This document shows, one piece after another, positions 57,204-64,000 of a DNA stretch of 64,000 bases; within the stretch, counting starts at the first letter, position 1; every line of letters starts with the position of its first letter. A program made the position numbers and the translations under genes. The stretch is taken from the NCBI RefSeq assembly GCF_040215105.1, contig NZ_CP157875.1, positions 3,463,501 through 3,527,500 of the forward strand, read 5' to 3'. The notes under the pieces were generated by a model. It was not told the origin of the DNA and did no database searches. It saw only the letters and a program-made list of their open reading frames with translations. The stretch is from Aeromonas veronii. GTDB taxonomy: Bacteria; Pseudomonadota; Gammaproteobacteria; Enterobacterales; Aeromonadaceae.

Positions 57204-57266
57204 CTATTCATATTTTTTCATAAATACCCCTATTTCATTAATTTTTACCGGCAACCCTGTTCACAG
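57204..57266 (+). promoter_or_regulatory. putative tor boxes (TorR sites) upstream of torC
   Basis: The known E. coli tor box is CTGTTCATAT. Here CTATTCATAT (57204-57213, 9/10) abuts TTTTTCATAA (57214-57223, 7/10), and CTGTTCACAG (57257-57266, 8/10) lies 50 bp before torC. All are in the same orientation in the torR-torC gap. The first two would overlap the torR 5' end if an early torR start is used. Confidence 0.6.
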
Positions 57267-57315
57267 CAGCTCCCTATCATGGCTCCCATCAAAAAAGCGA
57301 TGTGAGAGACCTTCC

Positions 57316-58479
57316 ATGAAAAAACTGTGGCACTTCCTGCGCACACCCAGCCGCCGCTGGTCGGTGCTGGCGCTGATCCTGGTCGGGGTCGGCGTGACCC
57401 TGGCCGGTACCGTCGGCCTGCACTATGGCTTCGAGAAGACCAGCTCCCTGGAGTTCTGCATCTCCTGTCACTCCATGGAGAGCACCGTCTACCCGGAGTA
57501 CAAAGAGTCCGTTCACTTCAAGAACGCCTCCGGGGTGCAGGCGGTCTGTACCGACTGCCACCAGCCCAAGGACTTTGTCGGCAAGGTGGCCCGCAAGATG
57601 GAGGCCGCCAACGACCTCTATCAGGAGTACATAGGCCACAGCATCGACACCCAGGAGAAGTTTGAGGACAGGCGCTTGCACCTGGCCGAGAAGGTCTGGG
57701 CCCGCATGAGCAGCCAGAACTCCAAGACCTGCAAGTCCTGCCACAGCTACGACAACATGGATCACGCCAAGCAGTCCCCCGCCGCCGCCCTGGCCATGAA
57801 GGACGCCGCCGCCAAGAACATGAACTGCATCGAGTGTCACAAGGGCATCGCCCACGAGCTGCCGAACATGGCTGGCGGCTTCCGCGCCACCTTCGCCAAC
57901 CTCAAGGCGGCAGCCCAGGAAGCCCCGGCCGCCGAGACCCTCTACACCCTGGCCGAGAAAGATCTCTATGCCAGCGAGCAGGGCACAGAAGCCGTCGGCA
58001 AGCTGCTGCCTGCCTCGCGCATCGAGGTGCTGGCCCGCAGCGGCGATCGTCTCCAGGTGTCGGTCGAAGGCTGGCGCGAGCGTGACGGCAAGGGCCGGGT
58101 ACTGAGCGAATACATGGGCAAGCGGGTCTTCGTCGCCACCTTGCGCGACGAACTCAAGGCCGGTGAGCAAGTGCTCAAACAGGAGATGGACGAAGCCACC
58201 CAGATCCCCTGGGAGCAGGTCCGGGTTCAGGCCTGGGTCGATGGCAAGGGGCTCGAGCCCTCGCTGCAGCCCATCTGGGACTACGCCGGCGAGATGTACA
58301 AGTCCACCTGCAACTCCTGCCACGCGGCGCCGGATCCTGCTCACTTCACCGCCAACGGCTGGATCTCGGGGCTCAAGGCGATGTCCGCCTACTACCGCCT
58401 GAGCAAGGAAGAGGAGCGCACCCTGCTCAAATACCTGCAGAACCACGCCGCCGATACCGGCGGTCAGGGTAGCCACTAA
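57316..58479 (+). CDS. torC: pentahaem c-type cytochrome TorC
   Basis: TorC carries electrons from the menaquinol pool to TorA. The 387 residues have an N-terminal membrane anchor (about 15-35, VLALILVGVGVTLAGTVGLHYGF) and belong to the NapC/NirT family. Five CxxCH haem sites are visible: CISCH 48-52, CTDCH 78-82, CKSCH 139-143, CIECH 171-175 and CNSCH 332-336. The fifth lies in the C-terminal domain that in TorC contacts TorA. It is the first gene of torCAD, with torA 23 bp downstream. Confidence 0.96.
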   Translation: MKKLWHFLRTPSRRWSVLALILVGVGVTLAGTVGLHYGFEKTSSLEFCISCHSMESTVYPEYKESVHFKNASGVQAVCTDCHQPKDFVGKVARKMEAANDLYQEYIGHSIDTQEKFEDRRLHLAEKVWARMSSQNSKTCKSCHSYDNMDHAKQSPAAALAMKDAAAKNMNCIECHKGIAHELPNMAGGFRATFANLKAAAQEAPAAETLYTLAEKDLYASEQGTEAVGKLLPASRIEVLARSGDRLQVSVEGWRERDGKGRVLSEYMGKRVFVATLRDELKAGEQVLKQEMDEATQIPWEQVRVQAWVDGKGLEPSLQPIWDYAGEMYKSTCNSCHAAPDPAHFTANGWISGLKAMSAYYRLSKEEERTLLKYLQNHAADTGGQGSH

Positions 58480-58502
58480 GGATTCGAAAGAGGAATAACA
58501 TC

Positions 58503-60995
58503 ATGATCAACATTTCCCGCCGTGGTTTCCTGGGTGGCCTGCTGGCCAGCGGTGCCAGCGCCCTGATCGGCCCCTCCCTGCTCGGCCGCGCCGTCATGGC
58601 CGCCGAGTCCGGCGACAAGCTGGTGCAATCGGGCTCCCACTGGGGTGCCTTCCGCGCCCGGGTGGTGGACGGCCGCTGGGTCGAGACCCTGCAGTTCGAG
58701 CACGACAAGCACCCGACCGACATGCTCAAGGGGCTCAGCGAGGTGGTCTACAACCCCTCCCGCATCCGCTATCCCATGGTGCGCCTGGACTGGCTACGCA
58801 AGGGCTATCAGTCCGACACCCGCGAGCGCGGCCAGAACCGCTTCGTGCGGGTGACCTGGTCCCAGGCGCTGGACTTCTTCTATCACGAGCTGGAACGGGT
58901 GCAGAAAACCCACGGCCCGAGCGCCCTCTACGCCGGTCACTCCGGCTGGCAGTCGGTGGGCAAGCTGCACTCCGCCGGTGCCATGCTGGGCCGTGCCATG
59001 AACCTGCACGGCACTTATCTGGCCAAGGCCGGTGACTACTCCACCGGCGCCGCCCAGGTGATCCTGCCCCACGTGGCGGGCGCCATGGAGGTGTATGAGC
59101 AGCAGACCTCCTGGCCCCTGCTGCTGGAGCACAGCAAGACCATCGTCATCTGGGGATCCGATCCCATCAAGAACCTGCAGGTGGGCTGGCTGGTGCCGGA
59201 TCACAGCGTCTACGACTACTGGGCACAGCTCAAGGAGAAGGTGGCCAGGGGGGAGATCCGGGTCATCAGCGTCGATCCGGTCAAGTCCAAGACCCAAAAA
59301 TACCTGGGCTGCGAGCAGGTAGCGCTGAATCCTCAGACCGATCTGCCCCTGATGCTGGGTATTGCCCATACCCTCTACAGCGAGAAGCTGCACGACGAGA
59401 AATTCCTGAAGAACTACACCACCGGATTTGACAAGTTCCTGCCCTATCTGCTCGGCACGAGCGATGGTCAGGTGAAGGATGCCGAGTGGGCGGCCAAGCT
59501 GTGTGGCGTGCCCGCCGACCGCATCCGCGAGCTGGCCCGCACCATGGCCGGCGGCCGCACCCAGCTCATCGGCGGCTGGTGTGTGCAGCGCATGCACCAC
59601 GGCGAGCAGTACGCCTGGATGCTGGTGGTCGTGGCCTCCATGCTGGGGCAGATCGGCCTGCCGGGGGGCGGTTATGGCTTTGGCTGGCACTACAATGGCG
59701 CCGGTACCCTCACCAGCACGGGCCCCATCATGTCCGGTTTCAGCTCCGTCATCCCCGGGGTCAAGCCCATTCACAACGGTGACTGGAAGGGCTACTCCAA
59801 GTTCATCCCGGTGGCGCGCTTCGTGGATTGCATCCTGAACCCGGGCAAGAAGATCGCCTTCAACGGCCAGACCATCACCTATCCAGAGATGAAGATGGCG
59901 GTGTTCTGCGGCAACAACCCCTTCCACCACCAGCAGGATCGCAACAAGATGGTGGCGGCCTGGCGCAAGCTGGAAACCGTGGTGAGCGTGGATCACCAGT
60001 GGACCGCGAGCTGCCGCTTCGCCGACATCGTGCTGCCCGCCACCACCACCTACGAGCGGGATGACATCGAGCAGTGGGGCTCCCACTCCAACGCCGGCAT
60101 CCTGGCCATGCGCAAGATAGTGGAACCGCTGTTCGAGGCCCGCGACGACTACGACATCTTCGCCGATCTCTGCCGCCGCTTCGGTCGCGAGGCCGAGTTC
60201 ACCGGTGGCAAGAGCAAGCTGGAGTGGATTCAGAGCATCTATGACGACGCCCGCCTGCAGGGCCGGGGGATCGGCATCCGTCTGCCCCGCTTCAGCCAGT
60301 TCTGGCAAGGTGAAGGCTTCGTCACCTTCCCCGCCGGCCAGCCCTGGGTGCGCCACGAGTCGTTCCGTCAGGAGCCGGATCTGGAGCCGCTCGGTACCCC
60401 ATCCGGTCTCATCGAGATCTTCTCCCAGACCATCGCCAACTACGGCTATGCGGATTGCCCCGGCCATCCGGTCTGGATTGAGCCGTTCGAGCGCTCCCAC
60501 GGCGGCCCGGGCAGCCAGCAGTATCCGCTGCACCTGCAATCCTGCCACCCGGACAAGCGGCTGCACAGCCAGCTCTGCTCCTCGGACGCCTACCGCGCCA
60601 CCTACACGGTGCAGGGCCGTGAGCCCGTCTACATGAGCCCGCAGGACGCCAAGGCGCGGGGCCTCAAGGACGGAGATCTGGTACGGGTGTTCAACGGCCG
60701 CGGTCAGGTACTGGCAGGATTGGTGGTCTCCGATGACTACGCCTCCGGTGTGGTACGCATTCAGGAGGGGGCCTGGTACGGTCCGCTGGAAGGGGGCAAG
60801 GTGGGCACACTCTGTACCTATGGGGACCCCAACGTGTTGACCGCCGACATCGGCTCCTCCAGCCTGGCCCAGGCCACCACGGCCCACACCACGCTAGTGG
60901 AGATCGAGAAATTCCAGGGCCAGGCGCCTGCGGTCACCGCCTTTGGCGCACCGGAATCCGCGGCCGGCATCGACCCCATGTTCCCGGCACTGTGA
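58503..60995 (+). CDS. torA: trimethylamine-N-oxide reductase TorA, molybdoenzyme
   Basis: TorA is the periplasmic terminal reductase that converts TMAO to TMA with bis-MGD molybdenum cofactor. The 830 residues begin with a Tat signal (SRRGFLGGLLASGASALIGPSLLGRAVMA), cleaved near residue 33. The molybdenum-ligand serine is about S180 in AGDYSTGAAQ, as in the DMSO/TMAO reductase family. Cofactor contacts include IVIWGSDPIKN and FCGNNPFHHQQDRNK. There is no N-terminal Fe-S cysteine motif, as expected for TorA. AGAGGAA precedes the ATG. TorD, needed for its maturation, follows. Confidence 0.97.
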   Translation: MINISRRGFLGGLLASGASALIGPSLLGRAVMAAESGDKLVQSGSHWGAFRARVVDGRWVETLQFEHDKHPTDMLKGLSEVVYNPSRIRYPMVRLDWLRKGYQSDTRERGQNRFVRVTWSQALDFFYHELERVQKTHGPSALYAGHSGWQSVGKLHSAGAMLGRAMNLHGTYLAKAGDYSTGAAQVILPHVAGAMEVYEQQTSWPLLLEHSKTIVIWGSDPIKNLQVGWLVPDHSVYDYWAQLKEKVARGEIRVISVDPVKSKTQKYLGCEQVALNPQTDLPLMLGIAHTLYSEKLHDEKFLKNYTTGFDKFLPYLLGTSDGQVKDAEWAAKLCGVPADRIRELARTMAGGRTQLIGGWCVQRMHHGEQYAWMLVVVASMLGQIGLPGGGYGFGWHYNGAGTLTSTGPIMSGFSSVIPGVKPIHNGDWKGYSKFIPVARFVDCILNPGKKIAFNGQTITYPEMKMAVFCGNNPFHHQQDRNKMVAAWRKLETVVSVDHQWTASCRFADIVLPATTTYERDDIEQWGSHSNAGILAMRKIVEPLFEARDDYDIFADLCRRFGREAEFTGGKSKLEWIQSIYDDARLQGRGIGIRLPRFSQFWQGEGFVTFPAGQPWVRHESFRQEPDLEPLGTPSGLIEIFSQTIANYGYADCPGHPVWIEPFERSHGGPGSQQYPLHLQSCHPDKRLHSQLCSSDAYRATYTVQGREPVYMSPQDAKARGLKDGDLVRVFNGRGQVLAGLVVSDDYASGVVRIQEGAWYGPLEGGKVGTLCTYGDPNVLTADIGSSSLAQATTAHTTLVEIEKFQGQAPAVTAFGAPESAAGIDPMFPAL

Positions 60996-60997
60996 GC

Positions 60998-61017
60998 GGG
61001 GCGGCCAAAACCGCCCC
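60998..61017 (+). other. hairpin just after torA
   Basis: A 7-bp stem GGGGCGG/CCGCCCC with a 6-nt loop lies two bases past the torA stop, followed by a T-rich but imperfect tract (TTGAGTTTCCTTTATTTTT). It may be a partial terminator or an mRNA-stabilising stem. Confidence 0.6.
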
Positions 61018-61047
61018 TTGAGTTTCCTTTATTTTTAAAGTCGTTAG

Positions 61048-61074
61048 AATCGGGGGCCATCAAGGCTCCCGATT
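61048..61074 (+). other. second hairpin in the torA-torD gap
   Basis: An 11-bp stem (AATCGGGGGCC with GGCTCCCGATT, one G-U pair) and 5-nt loop lies 18 bp before torD. There is no T run. It may lower TorD expression relative to TorA. Confidence 0.6.
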
Positions 61075-61092
61075 GTCATCCACGGAGGAAAA

Positions 61093-61761
61093 ATGCAGGA
61101 ATTTATGGCTACCAGCGAACGCCGGGCCGAACTTTACTGGTGGTTTTCCACCCTGTTTGCCGCCGAACTCAGCGACGCCCAGATCGCCGAGTACGACAGC
61201 TATGACGTGCGCAGCTTCCTGAAGAGTCTCTCCACGCTGGATCCCATGCGTGACGCGGTGGGCGAACTCAATGACGCCATCACCCGCCTGCTGGTGCGCC
61301 CGGATCGCCAGCTGGAACTGGCCGCCGACTTCGCCGGTCTGTTCCTGGTGGATCCCAAGCAGGGCGCCCTGCCCTACGAATCCCTCTATCGCGGGGAGGC
61401 CAAACTGCTGATGCAGGCCCCCATGGCCGAGATGCAGGCGCGCCTCGCACGCCTCGGCATCGATGTCAGCGACAAATACAAGGAGCCTGCCGATCACCTG
61501 GCCATCGAGCTGGATCTGATGGGCAATCTCATCATTCGCGCCGCCGAAGCGACCACCGCCAGCGAGCGGGAACAGTGGCTCAAGGAGCAGGAAGAGCTGT
61601 TGCACCACCACCTGCTTGGCTGGTTCGCCGATTTCGAACAGGCCTGCCGCAAGGCCGACAAGTTCGGCTTCTACGGTGCCAGCGCCCGCCTGCTGGGGGT
61701 CTTCCTCCACATGGACGCCAACTACCTGAATCTGGTCAAACCGGCACAAGCCGCCGACTGA
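61093..61761 (+). CDS. torD: TorA-specific chaperone TorD
   Basis: TorD is a cytosolic all-helical chaperone that binds the TorA Tat signal and apoenzyme and helps insert the molybdenum cofactor. The 222 residues start [26 protein letters not shown], and the family motif [17 protein letters not shown] (about 136-152) is present. GGAGG precedes the ATG. It is third in torCAD, after a gap with two hairpins. The C-terminus has the usual [26 protein letters not shown] segment. Confidence 0.95.
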   Translation: MQEFMATSERRAELYWWFSTLFAAELSDAQIAEYDSYDVRSFLKSLSTLDPMRDAVGELNDAITRLLVRPDRQLELAADFAGLFLVDPKQGALPYESLYRGEAKLLMQAPMAEMQARLARLGIDVSDKYKEPADHLAIELDLMGNLIIRAAEATTASEREQWLKEQEELLHHHLLGWFADFEQACRKADKFGFYGASARLLGVFLHMDANYLNLVKPAQAAD

Positions 61762-61764
61762 TCC

Positions 61765-61829
61765 CATGAAGACGGCCCTGCTGCTCATATTCTGCCGGCG
61801 GCTGGCGGCATGAAGACGGCCCTGCTGCT
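61765..61829 (+). repeat. 21-bp direct repeat duplicating a gene start
   Basis: The 21 bases at 61765-61785 recur exactly at 61809-61829, and each copy begins C-ATG-AAG-ACG. The first copy opens a 15-codon frame (MKTALLLIFCRRLAA) whose TGA at 61811-61813 overlaps the ATG at 61810 of the following gene. Confidence 0.85.
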
Positions 61830-62178
61830 GATCGCCTGCTGGCTGCTCACCTTCATTCCGACCGAGCAGGGCCTGCTCCCGCTGGCGGCCCTGTTGTTCA
61901 ATCCGGACAGGGCCCTGTACGGGGGCGCCCAGCTCACCGGCTTCGCCGGCATACTGCTCACCCTCTACCTCGCGAACCTGGGAGTAGAGGTGGTGCTGCG
62001 CCGCCGCTTCCAGATAGCCGGCATGCTGGCCCTGCTGGTAGCCTGGATAGACTTCATCCACAGCAGCAACAGCCAGGCACACTGGCTGCCGCTGATGGCC
62101 TTCGCCCTCCCCTTCCTCGCCTTGGCCATGCTGGTACTGGTGCGCGGCCTGCAAGCCTTCGGCCGCCAGAAGGGCTGA
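61810..62178 (+). CDS. small multi-pass membrane protein after torD, function unknown
   Basis: This 122-residue protein is almost entirely hydrophobic, with about four transmembrane segments: ALLLIACWLLTFIP, LLPLAALLF, LTGFAGILLTLYLANLGVEVVL, MLALLVAWIDFI and LPLMAFALPFLALAMLVLV. I recognise no family. It begins 48 bp after the torD stop and probably belongs to the tor transcript. No ribosome site is visible before its ATG; a short upstream frame ends in an ATGA overlap with it, suggesting coupling. It is much larger than the TorE peptide I recall from other tor operons, so homology is not assumed. Confidence 0.7.
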   Translation: MKTALLLIACWLLTFIPTEQGLLPLAALLFNPDRALYGGAQLTGFAGILLTLYLANLGVEVVLRRRFQIAGMLALLVAWIDFIHSSNSQAHWLPLMAFALPFLALAMLVLVRGLQAFGRQKG

Positions 62179-62274
62179 GCCGCCCCTCCATTCCCGACAC
62201 CTTTCCCTCCGACGACTTCCTGCCATACTGACAAACACGCCAAATTGATAAACAAATCAATTCAGGATCTGCCC

Positions 62275-64000
62275 ATGACAAAAGCGCTACCCGGATCGGT
62301 CAAGGCCCCCCTGTTGTCCAGCCCCCTGCCTCCCCAGCAACTGCTACGCCTGTTCGACATGACGCCCTTCGGCATAGGAGTATTCGATCGGGAGTTCCGG
62401 TGTCGCAGCGTCAATGGCCCCTTCGCCGAGATCTGTGGCGTTCCCCTCGCCCTTGGTCAAAGCCTGCTTGAACTGGATGAAACCGAGCTTCCCCTGCTGA
62501 CCCCGCTGCTCGGTACACTGATCCATCGCGGGATCCCCCAGACAAAATGGGACCTTGGCCATTTCATCACCGGCCATCCTGCGCAACCCAGACACTGGCA
62601 GGCAATCTGCAGCCCCATTCTGGACGCCAGCGGCGCGCCGGATGGTCTCTTGCTTATCGTGCGAGACATCGCTGAAGAACACCTATCCCATCATCAGGCC
62701 GATCGACTGCAACTGGCGGAGGCGCGACTTCACCACCTCGCCTACCACGACCCCCTCACGGATCTCGGCAATCGCGCCCTGCTGCAGGAGCGACTCCTGC
62801 AGGAAATCGCGCACTCCTGCCACCATGATGATGGCTTTGCCCTGCTGTTCATCGATCTCGACGGCTTCAAATTGATCAACGACACCCTGGGCCACGAGAG
62901 CGGCGATCTCCTGCTCAAGCTGCTGGCCGGGCGCATTCGCCACCATCTTCGCCCCCGGGATCTCGCCGCCCGGCTCGGTGCCGACGAGTTTTTGGTGCTG
63001 ATCCCGGGCCTTCTTCAATCACAATCGCTGGCCGAGCGTATCGCGCAACTGCTGCAGGCATTGCACGAGCCAGCCGAGCTTGGACAGGAGCGGGTCACCC
63101 TCTCCGCCAGCATAGGTGTCGCCCTCTATCCGGAGCACGGTCAGACCCCGGACAGTCTCATCAGTGCGGCCAACAGCGCCATGCTGGCGGCCAAGCGACT
63201 CGGCCGCAATGGCCATCTGCTCTATGCCCCCGACATGGCCGAGCAGACGCGGGAACGCATGCTGCTGGAGCAGGGACTGATCGAGGCGGTGGCGCAGCAG
63301 CAGTTTCGCGTCCTCTACCAACCCATGGCCGATCTCACCAGCAACCGGCTGAGCGGGCTGGAGGCCCTGCTGCGCTGGCAGCACCCGCGCGAGGGGGTGA
63401 TCTCCCCCGCCCGCTTCATTCCGGTGGCCGAGCGATGCGGCCTCATCGAACAGATAGGGGAGTGGGTCATGCGCACCGCCTGCCAGCAGGGACAGCGCTG
63501 GCTGACGCAGGGGCTGGACGTGCCCAGGCTCTCCGTCAACGTGTCGGTCAGGGAGATGTGCGCCCCCGATTACGTGGAGAAAGTAGCGGCCATCTTGTCG
63601 GAGACGGGGTTCCCGGCAGAGCGGCTGGAAATCGAGGTCACCGAGAGCATCATCCAGAGCGTGGATCAGAGCCTGCGCCTGTTCACCCGCCTCAAGGCGC
63701 TGGGAGTCCAGATCGCCATCGATGACTTTGGTACCGGCTTCTCCTCCCTCGGCCTGCTCAAGACCCTGCCCATCGATCGCATCAAGATAGACAGATCCTT
63801 CGTGCAGGCCCTGCCCGACGACAAGCACAGCCGGGAACTGTGCCGCACCATAGTCCATCTGGCGGAGAGTCTCGGCATGGCCGTCACCGCCGAGGGGATA
63901 GAGACCCAGCCCCAGCGCCGGTTTTTGCAGTCCCTGCGCTGCGAGGAGGGGCAGGGCTATCTGTTCAGCCACCCCCTCTCCAAATCCCATCTGGCCAGCA
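62275..64000 (+). CDS. PAS-GGDEF-EAL protein, probable c-di-GMP phosphodiesterase (3' end outside window)
   Basis: The frame opens at ATG 62275 (AGGA upstream) and runs past the window end (at least 575 residues). Residues about 25-140 look like a PAS domain (LFDMTPFGIGVFDREFRCRSVN...DGLLLIVRDI). The GGDEF domain begins near 157 (HDPLTDLGNRALLQERLL). Its active-site motif is GADEF (235-239), which is degenerate, so cyclase activity is doubtful. The EAL domain carries E363-A-L-LRW and IAIDDFGTGFSSLGLLKTLPIDRIKID, and the loop EGIET is intact, consistent with phosphodiesterase activity. No signal peptide or transmembrane helix is seen. The signal sensed is unknown. Confidence 0.9.
   Translation, partial: MTKALPGSVKAPLLSSPLPPQQLLRLFDMTPFGIGVFDREFRCRSVNGPFAEICGVPLALGQSLLELDETELPLLTPLLGTLIHRGIPQTKWDLGHFITGHPAQPRHWQAICSPILDASGAPDGLLLIVRDIAEEHLSHHQADRLQLAEARLHHLAYHDPLTDLGNRALLQERLLQEIAHSCHHDDGFALLFIDLDGFKLINDTLGHESGDLLLKLLAGRIRHHLRPRDLAARLGADEFLVLIPGLLQSQSLAERIAQLLQALHEPAELGQERVTLSASIGVALYPEHGQTPDSLISAANSAMLAAKRLGRNGHLLYAPDMAEQTRERMLLEQGLIEAVAQQQFRVLYQPMADLTSNRLSGLEALLRWQHPREGVISPARFIPVAERCGLIEQIGEWVMRTACQQGQRWLTQGLDVPRLSVNVSVREMCAPDYVEKVAAILSETGFPAERLEIEVTESIIQSVDQSLRLFTRLKALGVQIAIDDFGTGFSSLGLLKTLPIDRIKIDRSFVQALPDDKHSRELCRTIVHLAESLGMAVTAEGIETQPQRRFLQSLRCEEGQGYLFSHPLSKSHLAS

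Overview
This is a gene-dense, GC-rich stretch of core chromosome from a gammaproteobacterium, most likely an Aeromonas. The evidence is a Na+-type PomAB flagellar stator beside xseB-ispA-dxs, a complete TMAO respiration locus (torS/torT/torR/torCAD), and protein sequences lying between the Enterobacterales and Vibrio types. I see no prophage, insertion sequence, CRISPR array, rRNA operon or integrated island.

Layout. 1-9.3 kb: the 3' part of lipA, a GNAT acetyltransferase, recJ, mscL, xerD, fldB, a TldD/TldE protease pair and a small secreted protein. 9.3-14.6 kb: an L,D-transpeptidase, trhP (yegQ) coupled to the ferredoxin gene yfhL, a DUF1090 protein, ychN and an MFS transporter. 14.7-30.2 kb: a long leftward information-processing cluster read rlmE-ftsH-folP-glmM-tpiA-secG-tRNA-Leu-tRNA-fMet-rimP-nusA-infB-rbfA-truB-rpsO-pnp. 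This order, with tpiA between glmM and secG, is the one I recall from Pseudomonas. 30.3-36.9 kb: yhbY, a PilZ-like protein, greA, pomAB, and xseB-ispA-dxs (isoprenoid supply). 36.9-42.4 kb: an oligopeptide/dipeptide-type ABC importer with a fused double ATPase. 43-51.5 kb: pgpA, thiL, nusB and the riboflavin genes ribH-ribBX-ribE-ribD with nrdR, a small ParB-like gene, and glyA. 51.6-62.2 kb: the TMAO locus. TorT and TorS sense TMAO, TorR is the response regulator, TorC is the membrane pentahaem cytochrome, TorA the periplasmic molybdoenzyme and TorD its chaperone. Two small genes lie between torT and torR, and a small membrane-protein gene follows torD. 62.3-64 kb: the start of a PAS/GGDEF/EAL c-di-GMP protein that runs off the window.

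Most genes are ordinary housekeeping genes. The interesting signals are small and structural: a decayed second copy of the ribD 3' end; a 14+5 bp fold-back covering the ribosome binding site and start of a zinc-ribbon protein gene; one small gene bracketed by two identical 26-bp terminator copies; a 21-bp repeat that duplicates a gene start after torD; putative tor boxes between torR and torC; a terminator-like hairpin just before thiL; a RibA-like domain without its zinc cysteines; and TTG starts on rimP, nusB and ftsH. I found no convincing entirely new system.
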